Shown here: piece by piece, positions 1-9,416 of the stretch
Numbering within the stretch: the stretch's first letter is position 1
How the letters are laid out: every line of letters starts with the position of its first letter
Assembly (NCBI GenBank): GCA_025210295.1
Contig: JAOASC010000048.1
Location: forward strand, 1-64,000
From: Flavobacteriales bacterium
GTDB lineage: Bacteria; Bacteroidota; Bacteroidia; Flavobacteriales_D; Parvicellaceae
DNA: 64,000 nucleotides
Reading direction: 5' to 3'
Position numbers and translations under genes: made by a program
The notes under the pieces: model-generated
Told to the model about the DNA's origin: nothing
The model's input: only the letters and a program-made list of their open reading frames with translations
Database searches by the model: none

Positions 1-360
1 GGATGTGACTCTCCTGCTTTGATTCCTAATGCTTCTTGGTAAGCGGCCTTTGCTTCTTCTAGTTTATCACTACCAAATAACCCATCTGCTTTTGCGATTA
101 AATCGTTGTATTGTTTCTCCTTTTCTGCTGCTGCCGCTTGGTCTGCTAACTTTTTATCGATTTCGGCGATTCGACTGGTTGGATGTGATTCACCAGCTTT
201 GATTCCTAATGCTTCTTGGTAAGCAGACTTTGCTTCTTCTAATTTATCACTACCAAATAGGCCATCAGCTTTAGCGATTAAATCGTTGTATTGCTTTTCT
301 TTCTCTGCTGCTGCATCCGCTTCTGCCTTAAGTTTTTTAGCCTTTGCTAACTGATCTTTA
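1..360. repeat. 180-bp tandem coding repeat
   Basis: Bases 1-120 and 181-300 align with only scattered substitutions, a period of exactly 180 bp (60 codons). The third part of each unit (121-180 and 301-360) has diverged. More degenerate copies with a period near 171 bp continue to about position 700. The repeat lies inside the coding frame of the minus-strand protein and probably continues past the window edge. Confidence 0.85.
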
Positions 361-1361
361 GGTAGTTGTTCACTCGGTTTTAATTGAGATGCTTCTGTAT
401 ATTTAGCAATAGCATCATCAAAAGACTTGGCCATTAAAGCTTTTTCACCATCTGCCATTAATTGATTATACTTTTGTTCTGCTTCTAACTGTTTCTGGAT
501 GATTCCATCAATCTCTTTTATTTTATCTTTTGGAGCTTGTTCACTCGGCTTTAAATCTGAAGCTTCTTGGTATTGTGTCTTTGCAAAAGCATAATCTTTT
601 TCTGCTAAAGACTTTGCTGCTGCTGCCATTTTCTCATTGTAAATTTTGTCCCTAGCTTGCGCTTCTTTTTGCTTTTCTAAAAAATGTTTTGCTTGTGAAA
701 TCTTTTCTTTAACCCCAGCATCGTCTTTTATTGCTAGTGCTTTTTCATAATTGGCTATTGCCTGATCATAATTTTTGGCTGTAACACCTGCATCCCCGTC
801 TCTAACAAACTTTTCAAACTGTTCTTTCTGCTCTTTTTCTTTATTGGCAATCTCTTCCAAAAACCTCGCAATTTCCTTTCCTCTCTTCCCAATATACTTC
901 CGATCGTAATCTAAGCCTCCTGTTGCTGGATCAATGCTTACTTTGGCTACAGGAGAACTTGAAATAATACTATAATCAACATTTTGTTGCGCTTTCAACA
1001 TCGTAATATCAGCAGGAAAAACAGACAAATCTTCTACATCTTCTGCATAATACCCCGTTTTAGCATCTATACTAATTGATTTTGTAATATAACCTGCTTT
1101 AGTATAAGTTACTGTATAGACAAACCCATAATCCAGTTCTAAATCCTGAAACTTACCATTTGAAGATGTGGTTGCTGTTTTAAAAACAGAACCTCCCTTC
1201 TTTACGGTCACTTGAACTCCTGCTACTTTTTTGGAAGAAGCATCAACAGCACGCCCTTCCATTATAAAAATAGGATCATCTTGTGCTATAGCGTAATTGA
1301 AACTGTTTTCAAATAGAAAAAACATTCCAATTAAAATTAATATTTTATATATTTTATTCAC
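1..1361 (-). CDS. Secreted repeat protein with Cna-like domain and tandem ~60-aa helical repeats (3' end outside window)
   Basis: Open frame on the minus strand of about 453 codons that runs off the left edge. I chose the GTG at 1361 because it gives a good signal peptide ending near AIAQ; an ATG at 1325 would cut the signal in half. After the signal comes a region of about 90 residues resembling a carboxypeptidase-regulatory/Cna-B-like beta domain (motifs VAGVQVTVKKGG and KAGYITKSI). From about residue 145 onward there are charged, Ala/Lys/Glu-rich helical repeats of 57-60 residues that look TPR-like (YDQAIANYEKALAIK, then AKSAYQEALGIKAGE). The last two units are nearly identical in DNA (1-120 against 181-300). 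Function is unknown; a periplasmic or surface scaffold is plausible. The true C-terminus is not visible. Confidence 0.8.
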   Translation of the reverse strand, partial: MNKIYKILILIGMFFLFENSFNYAIAQDDPIFIMEGRAVDASSKKVAGVQVTVKKGGSVFKTATTSSNGKFQDLELDYGFVYTVTYTKAGYITKSISIDAKTGYYAEDVEDLSVFPADITMLKAQQNVDYSIISSSPVAKVSIDPATGGLDYDRKYIGKRGKEIARFLEEIANKEKEQKEQFEKFVRDGDAGVTAKNYDQAIANYEKALAIKDDAGVKEKISQAKHFLEKQKEAQARDKIYNEKMAAAAKSLAEKDYAFAKTQYQEASDLKPSEQAPKDKIKEIDGIIQKQLEAEQKYNQLMADGEKALMAKSFDDAIAKYTEASQLKPSEQLPKDQLAKAKKLKAEADAAAEKEKQYNDLIAKADGLFGSDKLEEAKSAYQEALGIKAGESHPTSRIAEIDKKLADQAAAAEKEKQYNDLIAKADGLFGSDKLEEAKAAYQEALGIKAGESH

Positions 1362-1595
1362 TGTTAACAAACAATTTAACCTACAAATATCGATAATTAA
1401 TACGAGTTATAAAAATACCTCCTATTAATCATCAAATTATAGTCATTTTTCACCCATTCTAATTCTTTTACACTTCTGAATTAAAAAGGTTCAATCCTTA
1501 CAAAAAAGTATCCTTTATACTTCAAAAAGAGAAAAAGGTTTTCGTTTTTATTACAACTTTTATTCCATCCAATAAAAAACAAAAAAGATAATCAA

Positions 1596-1603
1596 TACAT
1601 TTG
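1596..1603 (+). promoter_or_regulatory. Bacteroidetes-type -7 element for lysS
   Basis: TACATTTG matches the TAnnTTTG consensus and lies 37 bp upstream of the lysS ATG, giving a leader of roughly 30 nt. No clear -33 TTTG was seen. Confidence 0.45.
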
Positions 1604-1640
1604 TATTTAATTTTTGAGATAACATTATAGAAATAAACCA

Positions 1641-3356
1641 ATGAATTTACAACTTTCTGAACAAGAATTAGTACGTAGAGAAAAGCTAGACAAACTAAGA
1701 GCTTTAGACATTAATCCGTACCCAGCTGACCTATTTCCTGTAAACCATTTATCGAAAGAGATAAAGGAAAACTATGAAGAGGATAAACAGGTGATTATAG
1801 CGGGAAGATTGATGGCTATTAACGTTCAAGGAAAAGCTTCTTTTGCTCAACTACAAGATTCTGCGGGAAGGATTCAAATTTACATCAACCGTGATGTGAT
1901 ATGCGAAGGTGAAGACAAAACGCTTTATAACACCGTATTCAAAAAACTACTTGACTTAGGTGATTTTATTGGAGTTGAGGGTGAATTATTTAAAACGAAA
2001 GTAGGAGAAATTAGCGTCCGTGTAAAAAAGTTTACACTGCTCAGCAAATCTCTTAAGCCTCTTCCTCTTCCTAAGACTGACAAGGAAGGAAATGTTTATG
2101 ACGGTTTCACTGACCCGGAATTAAGATATAGACAACGTTATGCTGATTTAACTGTAAACCCTCATGTTAAAGATGTATTTGTAAAGAGAACTAAACTTTT
2201 TACTGCTATGAGAACATTCTTTAACGACGCTGGATATTTTGAGGTTGAAACTCCAATTCTACAGCCTATACCAGGAGGAGCTGCTGCTCGTCCATTTATT
2301 ACACACCACAATTCATTAGACATTCCTCTTTATATGAGAATTGCCAATGAGCTTTACTTAAAACGCTTAATTGTTGGTGGATTTGATGGTGTTTATGAGT
2401 TTTCTAAAAACTTTAGAAATGAGGGAATGGACAGAACCCATAACCCTGAGTTTACTGCGATGGAAATCTATGTCTCTTATAAAGATTACAACTGGATGAT
2501 GGATTTCACAGAGCGTTTATTGGAACACTGTGCCATTGCAGTAAATGGAACTAGCAAAGCTACTTTTGGAGAACATGAAATTGATTTCAAAGCTCCATAC
2601 AAGCGCGTTACTATGCGACAAGCTATTATCGACTTTACTGGCTTTGACATCAAAGGTAAAACAGAAGAAGAACTTCGTGCAGCTGCTCAATCAATGGATA
2701 TTGAAGTTGATGAAACGATGGGAGTTGGAAAATTAATTGATGAGATTTTTGGTGAAAAATGTGAAGGAAATTATATCCAACCTACGTTTATTACAGATTA
2801 CCCTAAAGAAATGAGTCCTTTGTGTAAAGAACATAGAGATGATCCTTCATTAACTGAGCGTTTTGAGTTAATGGTTTGCGGTAAAGAAATTGCCAACGCC
2901 TATTCTGAGTTAAATGATCCTATTGATCAAAGGGAACGATTTGAGGAGCAATTAAAACTCTCCGAAAAAGGAGATGATGAAGCAAGTCAGTTTATCGACA
3001 ACGACTTTTTGAGAGCTCTTGAATACGGTATGCCTCCAACTTCTGGACTTGGTATTGGAATGGATAGATTAATTATGTTCTTAACGAATAACCCATCTAT
3101 TCAAGAAGTTTTATTCTTCCCACAGATGCGACCAGAGGTATTTGAGACTAAAAAAACATTGGAATTAAAAGAAAACGAAAAAGTGATTTACGACATCATT
3201 GCCAATCGTAAATCGATGGAGCTTAGTGAACTAAAAGACGCTTCAGAACTATCCAACAAGCAATGGGACAAAGGTATTAAAGCCCTTGGAAAGCTTGGAG
3301 TAACTAAAGTGACTAAAACAGATGATTCCTTAATTGTTGACTACATTGAGGAATAG
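1641..3356 (+). CDS. lysS: Lysyl-tRNA synthetase, class II
   Basis: Charges tRNA-Lys with lysine in the cytoplasm. The 571-residue protein has the N-terminal OB-fold anticodon-binding domain (about residues 55-150) and a class II catalytic core with GGAAARPFITHHN, the motif 2 region FRNEGMDRTHNPEFT and motif 3 GLGIGMDRLIMFLTN. Typical bacterial LysRS is about 500 residues; here a charged tail of about 70 residues follows the core (from about 500), predicted helical and winged-helix-like, as is often seen in Bacteroidetes LysRS. It is a single-gene unit between its own TAnnTTTG promoter and a strong hairpin terminator. Identification is firm; the role of the tail is unknown. Confidence 0.97.
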   Translation: MNLQLSEQELVRREKLDKLRALDINPYPADLFPVNHLSKEIKENYEEDKQVIIAGRLMAINVQGKASFAQLQDSAGRIQIYINRDVICEGEDKTLYNTVFKKLLDLGDFIGVEGELFKTKVGEISVRVKKFTLLSKSLKPLPLPKTDKEGNVYDGFTDPELRYRQRYADLTVNPHVKDVFVKRTKLFTAMRTFFNDAGYFEVETPILQPIPGGAAARPFITHHNSLDIPLYMRIANELYLKRLIVGGFDGVYEFSKNFRNEGMDRTHNPEFTAMEIYVSYKDYNWMMDFTERLLEHCAIAVNGTSKATFGEHEIDFKAPYKRVTMRQAIIDFTGFDIKGKTEEELRAAAQSMDIEVDETMGVGKLIDEIFGEKCEGNYIQPTFITDYPKEMSPLCKEHRDDPSLTERFELMVCGKEIANAYSELNDPIDQRERFEEQLKLSEKGDDEASQFIDNDFLRALEYGMPPTSGLGIGMDRLIMFLTNNPSIQEVLFFPQMRPEVFETKKTLELKENEKVIYDIIANRKSMELSELKDASELSNKQWDKGIKALGKLGVTKVTKTDDSLIVDYIEE

Positions 3357-3376
3357 TTCTAATCAATAATTAGTAT

Positions 3377-3409
3377 AAAAAAGCACCTTTTTTAAAGGTG
3401 CTTTTTTTT
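3377..3409. terminator. Bidirectional intrinsic terminator between lysS and the LytTR gene
   Basis: Perfect stem of 14 bp with core AAAAGCACC/GGTGCTTTT, a 3-nt loop and T-tracts on both strands. It lies 20 bp after the lysS stop and 10 bp after the end of the convergent regulator gene. Confidence 0.85.
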
Positions 3410-3419
3410 ATGCTTATAC

Positions 3420-4187
3420 TTAAGCGTTATCGCCTAACTTTTCAATAAACGAAAACCTTTCGATCAAAAAATCTCTTTTTTCTTTAGACAAGCTTATCTC
3501 ATGACCATCTTCCATACGAACCATTCCCCCTAAAGCTCTTGATATATGGGCTATTTTGTTAAAATTTATAATATAAGATCTATTGATTCTAACGAAACAT
3601 TCGTCTTTTAAAACCTCTTCTATGAGATTCAGCCTTTTTGATAAATAAAGATCGTCCTTTCCTTTCAAATATATTCGAGTATAAGAACCATCAGCCTTAG
3701 CATATAGAATTTCATCCTTTCTAATAAAGTTATATCCTTGAGACACTGGAATGACCAATTTAGAGCTATCTAAACTCCTTTCTTCATGTAAACTTTTAAT
3801 CGTTTTTATTTGATCTGGAGTAAGCGCTGAACGATTTCTTTTGACAACTTTATTTACAGCTTGAACAAGTCTATCTGCAATGATTGGCTTTAACAAATAA
3901 TCTATTGCTGAAACTTCAAAGGCCTTGAGCGCATATTCATTATAAGCTGTTGAAAAGATAACAGAAAACGAGGGATTAGGAATAAACTTAAACAAGTCAA
4001 ATCCTGTATACTCTGGCATTTCTATATCTAAAAAAACCAGTTCTGGATTGAATTCATGAATCACTTTCACCGCTTTTGGAACGGATTCTGCTTCAAGAAT
4101 TTCATTTTTACCAGAAATAAAATTTTCGAGCAACAACCTCAATGTTTCTCTTGCTCCGGCCTCATCATCAACGATCAATATTTTCAT
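3420..4187 (-). CDS. LytTR-family response regulator
   Basis: DNA-binding response regulator of 255 residues. The N-terminal receiver domain (1-120) has the acidic pair D7/D8, phosphoacceptor D54 in VFLDIEMP, T80 and K100 in YLLKP. The C-terminal LytTR domain (about 150-250) has VRINRSYIINFNKI, typical of the family. LytTR proteins bind promoter DNA as dimers through beta-strand contacts. Its ATG overlaps the stop of the kinase gene by 4 bp (ATGA), so the two are translationally coupled and form a cognate pair. The target is not shown by the sequence; the divergent gene at 7265 is one candidate by position. Confidence 0.93.
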   Translation of the reverse strand: MKILIVDDEAGARETLRLLLENFISGKNEILEAESVPKAVKVIHEFNPELVFLDIEMPEYTGFDLFKFIPNPSFSVIFSTAYNEYALKAFEVSAIDYLLKPIIADRLVQAVNKVVKRNRSALTPDQIKTIKSLHEERSLDSSKLVIPVSQGYNFIRKDEILYAKADGSYTRIYLKGKDDLYLSKRLNLIEEVLKDECFVRINRSYIINFNKIAHISRALGGMVRMEDGHEISLSKEKRDFLIERFSFIEKLGDNA

Positions 4188-6985
4188 TTCTCTATAGGTA
4201 TTTCAATAATCACTTTAGTTCCTTCATCCAAATCCACAATTTGAACACGCCCTCTGTTTATAAGAGAAAAACGGTTATAATTTGCACTATTTGCAAAGGA
4301 TTTATGTACTTTTTCTGGTTCTTTATAAACTCCTGTTTTATAACTTCTCCCAACTCCGTTATCTAAAATTGTTATACACAATAAGTCTCGTTCTTCTACT
4401 AAATTAATAATGAGACTTCCTTTTCTATTGTTCAAATGATTAAGTCCATGAATAATGGCATTCTCAACATAAGGCTGAATTATTAGTGGTGGAATCTGAA
4501 CCTGAAAAATAGAACCAGAAATATGATCAACATTTATTTGATAATCAAACTCACGGATACGTCTTCTCTGTTCAAGTTGTATATACTTTTCACAGATTGC
4601 TAATTCTTCTCGAATGGTTATTGATTCTCTTTTGGAGATATCCAAAGTATTTCTAATAAATTCTGCAAACTCACCAATGGCATTACTCGCTTGAATTCTA
4701 TCTTCTCTCAAAATCATAGATTGAATACTTGTCAATACATTAAAGATGAAATGCGGCTTCATTTGCGCATTAATTTTAGCCATACGTGCATGCACAATTT
4801 CATTTTCCATTTGTTGCCTGTTTCGGATAGACTTTATACGCTTTAAAAAATAGAATATAACAAGTAGCAGCGCAAAAAAGGACATTCCCAAATAAAACCA
4901 CAAGGTTTCATACCAATATGGGCGAATTTCAAAAAAAATCTTTTTATAAACTGGACTACCAACAGGCCTATCGATCCTAATTTTAACCCAATACTTTCCG
5001 GAAGACAAACCATTCAACTGCAATTGACTTCGACTTTCTGCCGCCATCCAATCACCTGCGTTAATTTGGTATAAAAAATAGGTTCCTGGACTCAATAATT
5101 CATCAAAATGATTGAATCGAACAACAATAGAATGCTCTCCTGAAGTGATAGAATAACTGTCATGTTCTGGCATTAACACTCCATCCACCAACAACTCAAG
5201 AGGGAGACTGACTGTTTCAAATATCCGCTGTAATGAAGCAATGGGGATTCTATGAACTCCATTTCTATAGACTACGAATAAATAGTTCTTACTCGCCCTG
5301 AAGTCAATCAGCTCTTCATGCTTAAACCTAGAAAAAGCTGTATAAGAATAATGACCTTTATTTGAAAAATAGTGTATGATTCCACTTTCATAGAGAAAAA
5401 ACCCAAAATTGCTTACTGCTAGACGTTGACACCCCACATTACAATTGACTTTGAATAAATTATCAAATTGATTATTAGCAACGGAATAGGTCCAGACTTC
5501 TCCTGATCGAGATAATAAAAACGGTTGGTTTTCATATACTTGAAGATCCGAAAAGTCCTTGTCCTGAATTTCCTCTGGAATTGTGACATTTCCACGAGCA
5601 ACCAGCTTTCCATTTTGCAACCCTAGGAACTGATCAAAGTCAGCTGAAATCCAAAGAGGGGAAAGATTCTCTTTTAATCTTGTTGAAGCTCCTACAGTAT
5701 AGGTATTCTGCTTAAGAAAGGAATTCATAGAATCGTAAGCCACTAAAGAACTTGTTGTTAAATCAACTCCATGCCAAGAAGAAAAAAGCACAAGGTCATT
5801 CACTTTTATAATACGGTCAGCTTTTGGTGATATAGGCTTTACTTTAGCTAACTTTTCGTCAACAAAAAGTGCATTAGCATTAAGATGGGATACATAAAAC
5901 TGATCCTCTTCAACGTATAGGGCATTAATTTTTGAATCCACCTTTAATAAAGGTTTCCCAGTTAATTGACTCAAGTTATAAATATCTCCAGACTCTGTCC
6001 CAACATAACTCTCTTTACCTTGTTTATCGATGGTAAAAGCAGAGACGATTGATGGTGAAGCATAATATTTTATCTGTACATCAGGTATCACTTTAATACC
6101 ATCTCCCAACGTCGCCACCCATATTTTTCCTTGTTCATCAACCAATATATCCGAAATCGACTGTTCAGGAAAAAGAACCTCAACCTCTTCTTTGTCTTTA
6201 GGGTTAAATATAAGTGCACCAGCATTGCTAGACAACCAGATTCTATCCTCATCTAATACTTTTAAATAATGCATATTGGAAGCTTCAGGAAGGTACTGTT
6301 TAAATTTAATTAGATGCCCCCTTTCTGAATAAACACTTCCATTAACAGCCATGTAATGACCAGAAACAGTTGGAGAAACAAGAAAGGGATCTCGGGCATG
6401 TGCTTGATATTTTTTCCCCATAATTTTACTTGCAGCATTAAAATAAACCGAATCATCTGTAATTTTATTAACCCCTAAAAACAATGTATCTCCAACTATA
6501 TGCCCTTCCAACCTCGTACCTTTCTCTTCCCATAAGCTATCCTTTTTTAAACTAGAAACCACATAGCGACGTGTTGCATGATTCGAACTGACATAGATAT
6601 AATCATGAAAAAAATTGTATGACTGAACAGGATGCGAAAAATCCTCTCTAAGATCCAAATACAATTCAAGCCCATCGTTGGTCACTCTATAAATCTGGTT
6701 CCCGAAATTTAAAGTATATAATCCACCATCTGGTCCTACTTGGAATTGTGTATAACTGTTTTTGACAGATTCTTTATCTCTGTACACCGTTGTTTTTCCT
6801 TGGTCGATTTTTACAATTCCATTTTCTGTTGCTGCATAAATATAATGATCAAATTCACATAAATTATAAACAGTATTGCTTCCTATTTGCTCATCTTTGT
6901 AGGTATAGTGTGATGGATACTGACAATACACCATTCCTCCATAGAATGAAAAGATCAAAAGCAAAATATATGTTCGTAATATCAT
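4184..6985 (-). CDS. LytS/YehU-type sensor histidine kinase with extracytoplasmic beta-propeller sensor
   Basis: Membrane kinase of 933 residues. A signal peptide (residues 1-21, ending near VYCQ) precedes about 600 residues of weak propeller-type repeats with elements such as DEQGKIWVATLGDGIKV, as in two-component-propeller sensors, then a Y_Y_Y-like beta sandwich. One membrane segment lies at about 695-714, followed by a His_kinase domain with H745 in QMKPHFIFN and an ATPase with the N box YVENAIIHG and a G box DNGVGR. It probably senses an envelope or extracellular ligand and phosphorylates the LytTR protein encoded just downstream. The ligand is unknown. Confidence 0.92.
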   Translation of the reverse strand: MILRTYILLLIFSFYGGMVYCQYPSHYTYKDEQIGSNTVYNLCEFDHYIYAATENGIVKIDQGKTTVYRDKESVKNSYTQFQVGPDGGLYTLNFGNQIYRVTNDGLELYLDLREDFSHPVQSYNFFHDYIYVSSNHATRRYVVSSLKKDSLWEEKGTRLEGHIVGDTLFLGVNKITDDSVYFNAASKIMGKKYQAHARDPFLVSPTVSGHYMAVNGSVYSERGHLIKFKQYLPEASNMHYLKVLDEDRIWLSSNAGALIFNPKDKEEVEVLFPEQSISDILVDEQGKIWVATLGDGIKVIPDVQIKYYASPSIVSAFTIDKQGKESYVGTESGDIYNLSQLTGKPLLKVDSKINALYVEEDQFYVSHLNANALFVDEKLAKVKPISPKADRIIKVNDLVLFSSWHGVDLTTSSLVAYDSMNSFLKQNTYTVGASTRLKENLSPLWISADFDQFLGLQNGKLVARGNVTIPEEIQDKDFSDLQVYENQPFLLSRSGEVWTYSVANNQFDNLFKVNCNVGCQRLAVSNFGFFLYESGIIHYFSNKGHYSYTAFSRFKHEELIDFRASKNYLFVVYRNGVHRIPIASLQRIFETVSLPLELLVDGVLMPEHDSYSITSGEHSIVVRFNHFDELLSPGTYFLYQINAGDWMAAESRSQLQLNGLSSGKYWVKIRIDRPVGSPVYKKIFFEIRPYWYETLWFYLGMSFFALLLVIFYFLKRIKSIRNRQQMENEIVHARMAKINAQMKPHFIFNVLTSIQSMILREDRIQASNAIGEFAEFIRNTLDISKRESITIREELAICEKYIQLEQRRRIREFDYQINVDHISGSIFQVQIPPLIIQPYVENAIIHGLNHLNNRKGSLIINLVEERDLLCITILDNGVGRSYKTGVYKEPEKVHKSFANSANYNRFSLINRGRVQIVDLDEGTKVIIEIPIEK

Positions 6986-7005
6986 CAGTATAATTAAGAC
7001 ATCAT

Positions 7006-7029
7006 TTTAGCTATGTTAGCATAGCTAAA
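7006..7029 (-). promoter_or_regulatory. Perfect 10-bp inverted repeat in the leader of the LytS-type kinase gene
   Basis: TTTAGCTATG and CATAGCTAAA are exact reverse complements separated by 4 nt. The element ends 20 bp before the kinase start codon and lies downstream of a -7-like element at 7069-7076. It could be an operator or an mRNA hairpin that limits translation. No T-tract follows in the direction of transcription, so it is not a normal terminator. Confidence 0.5.
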
Positions 7030-7068
7030 TGTGGTTGCATACATTTACAATCTCGATGTAAACATGTG

Positions 7069-7076
7069 CAAATATA
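7069..7076 (-). promoter_or_regulatory. -7 element for the LytS/LytTR operon
   Basis: On the minus strand this reads TATATTTG, matching TAnnTTTG. It would give a leader of about 80 nt that contains the inverted repeat at 7006-7029. Confidence 0.4.
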
Positions 7077-7264
7077 TTATTATTCAATTAGTTTCTCTCG
7101 TCTAACCGGTTGATCAGCCCCCCAAATGAAAGCATTCATGAACTAAAAATTTACTTTGGTAAATTCTTACCTACCCTCCATGAAATATATTATCCACAAC
7201 ATTTTAGCAGGCCTATTTTTGCTAGACAAAACATGTATATATAAATTTTTCGACAACTTATTTT

Positions 7265-9325
7265 ATGAAAAAACACAACGCTTACTTTTTAAAAACTACA
7301 TTATTAATACTTCTTAGTACTGGAGTATTTGTAACCAATGCTCAAATCTTTGAATGGGCCACATCTTTTGGACAGAACTCAAATGATGGTAGTAAATCTG
7401 TTGCAGTTGATGCAGCTGGAAATGTTTATACTACGGGATTCTTTCAAGGAACGGTTGATTTTGACCCTGGTCCTGGAACCTATAACCTTTCTTCCTTTTT
7501 AGGTAATGATATTTTTATTCAAAAACTAGATGCTAACGGCAACTTTATTTGGGCAAAAACATTCGGAGGAAGTGGAGAAGATTATGGCACATCCATAACA
7601 ACTGATGCTTCCGGAAATGTCTATACCACAGGGATTTTCTATAACACCGTAGATTTCGACCCTGGGGCTGGGATATTCGATCTTGACGCCGTTGGAAGTG
7701 ACGATATTTTCGTTCAAAAACTAGATGCCAATGGTAATTTTCTGTGGGCAGTAGCATTCGGTGGCACCTCAATAGATGCAGGCCAGTCAATCACGTTAGA
7801 TGCCGCAGGAAACATATACACTACAGGATCTTTTAGAAGTACAGTAGATTTCGATCCTGGAACAGGAACAGATTATATCACTTCAAATGGAAACGAAGAT
7901 GTTTTTGTACAAAAATTAGATGCCAACGGTAACTTCCTTTGGGCAAAAGCATTTGGTGGTACCGGACCAGAATCTGCTCAATCAATCGCTGTAGATGCTA
8001 CCGGAAACGCATACACTACTGGACGTTTTGTTGGCACTGTAGATTTTGACCCTGGAGCTGCGAATTATGAAATTACCACTTCAAACAATAGAGATATATT
8101 TGTTCATAAACTAGATTCTTCTGGAAACTTCTTGTGGGCGAAAACATTTGGAAGCGCACCTATTAATGATGTTGGAGAGTCTGTAGTCGTTGATGCTTCT
8201 GGAAATATATATGCTACTGGGAACTTTCAAGGAACAGTTGATTTTGACTCAGGCTCAGGAACATTCAATCTTACTTCTAATGGAAGTAGAGATGCTTTTG
8301 TTCTGAAATTGGATCCGTCTGGAAATTTCCTATGGGCCAAAACTTTAGGTGGAAGCTCCAATGACTATGGGCACTCCTTAGCGGTTGATGTTTCTGGAAA
8401 CATCTATACGTTCGGCCTCTTTGAAGGAACGTCAGATTTTGATCCAGGAACAGGAACATACAACCTTACCAGTACCGGGTTTACTGATATTTTCGTCCAA
8501 AAGATGAATCCATCTGGAAACTTTCAATGGGCAGTATCTTTAGGAGGAAATCTTTATGATATAGCACAGTCTATTGATGTAGACCTTTCGGGAAATATGT
8601 ATATAACTGGCTATTTTGAAGGAACACCGGATTTTGATCCAGGAACGGGAACCTTTAACCTTTCTTCCAATGGAGGTCGAGACGTATTTGTACAGAAAAT
8701 GAGTCAATGTTCAAGTATGGGAATAGATACGCAAGTTGCATGCGGAACATACACATGGATTGATGGGAACACCTACACTTCATCTAACAACACTGCAACA
8801 GATACATTAATCAATGCAGCAGGGTGTGATTCAGTTGTCACATTGAATTTAACCATCAATACTGTTTCTGACATTACTACAACTACAAGTGGATTAACTA
8901 TAACAGCAAACAATGCGAATGCAACTTATCAATGGATAGATTGTTCTGACAATTCAGAAATTATTGGCGAAACAGGGCAATCTTTTACGAGTTCTGTTAA
9001 TGGCAATTATGCAGTAATTATAACTGAGGGAAACTGTTCTGACACTTCTGACTGTGTTTCCATTTACACTAATGGTATTGATCATCTAGCTAAAACTTCA
9101 CTTTCGGTATTCCCCAACCCTTCTTCTGGTGTCTATGAGGTTAATGGAACTGCAAATGAAAACGCAACTGTTTATATCTACGATATGAATGGAAAGTTAG
9201 TTCAATCGTTTGAAACAGTACTGAAAACATTCACAGTGGATTTGACAACTATGGAAAATGGCATTTACCAACTGGTATATACCAGCAACTCCTCCATTTC
9301 TAGAATGCAACTTTTGAAAAGATAA
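7265..9325 (+). CDS. SBBP beta-propeller repeat protein with T9SS sorting domain
   Basis: Exported protein of 686 residues. It has a signal peptide ending near VTNAQ (about 26) and then seven repeats of about 65 residues between about 31 and 485, each built as WAKTFGG, SIAVDASGNVYTTG, GTVDFDPG and DIFVQKLDANGNF. Seven units fit a closed seven-bladed propeller. Next comes a Cys-containing module (CGTYTWIDGNTY, GCDSVVTLNL) common in Bacteroidetes secreted proteins, then a type A sorting domain (SVFPNPSSG, NGIYQLVY, MQLLKR) that directs export and anchoring through type IX secretion. Monocistronic, closed by a hairpin terminator. Binding partner unknown. Confidence 0.92.
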   Translation: MKKHNAYFLKTTLLILLSTGVFVTNAQIFEWATSFGQNSNDGSKSVAVDAAGNVYTTGFFQGTVDFDPGPGTYNLSSFLGNDIFIQKLDANGNFIWAKTFGGSGEDYGTSITTDASGNVYTTGIFYNTVDFDPGAGIFDLDAVGSDDIFVQKLDANGNFLWAVAFGGTSIDAGQSITLDAAGNIYTTGSFRSTVDFDPGTGTDYITSNGNEDVFVQKLDANGNFLWAKAFGGTGPESAQSIAVDATGNAYTTGRFVGTVDFDPGAANYEITTSNNRDIFVHKLDSSGNFLWAKTFGSAPINDVGESVVVDASGNIYATGNFQGTVDFDSGSGTFNLTSNGSRDAFVLKLDPSGNFLWAKTLGGSSNDYGHSLAVDVSGNIYTFGLFEGTSDFDPGTGTYNLTSTGFTDIFVQKMNPSGNFQWAVSLGGNLYDIAQSIDVDLSGNMYITGYFEGTPDFDPGTGTFNLSSNGGRDVFVQKMSQCSSMGIDTQVACGTYTWIDGNTYTSSNNTATDTLINAAGCDSVVTLNLTINTVSDITTTTSGLTITANNANATYQWIDCSDNSEIIGETGQSFTSSVNGNYAVIITEGNCSDTSDCVSIYTNGIDHLAKTSLSVFPNPSSGVYEVNGTANENATVYIYDMNGKLVQSFETVLKTFTVDLTTMENGIYQLVYTSNSSISRMQLLKR

Positions 9326-9342
9326 AACACCCCCTCCCCTAT

Positions 9343-9375
9343 AAAAAGCACGATATCAATCGTGCTTTTTTTATA
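9343..9375. terminator. Intrinsic terminator between the SBBP gene and the EPS locus
   Basis: 12-bp perfect stem (AAAAAGCACGAT/ATCGTGCTTTTT) with a 4-nt loop and T-tracts on both strands. It separates the plus-strand SBBP gene from the convergent minus-strand EPS locus. Confidence 0.85.
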
Positions 9376-9416
9376 AGTTATTGGTTTTTATTTCTGTATA
9401 AGTCGTACTACTCTCC

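Noticed and set aside
1-360. Direct repeats that might suggest a CRISPR or other noncoding array
   Set aside because: The period is exactly 60 codons, the frame is open throughout and most changes keep the protein pattern; there are no short repeats with unique spacers.
7148-7165. Inverted repeat AATTTAC-TTTG-GTAAATT upstream of the SBBP gene
   Set aside because: Short, AT-rich, about 100 bp from the start and not near a recognised promoter; likely chance, though an operator cannot be excluded.
7526-8459. Antisense frames within the SBBP gene
   Set aside because: They recur with the repeat units and reflect the repeat composition; no promoter or sensible product.
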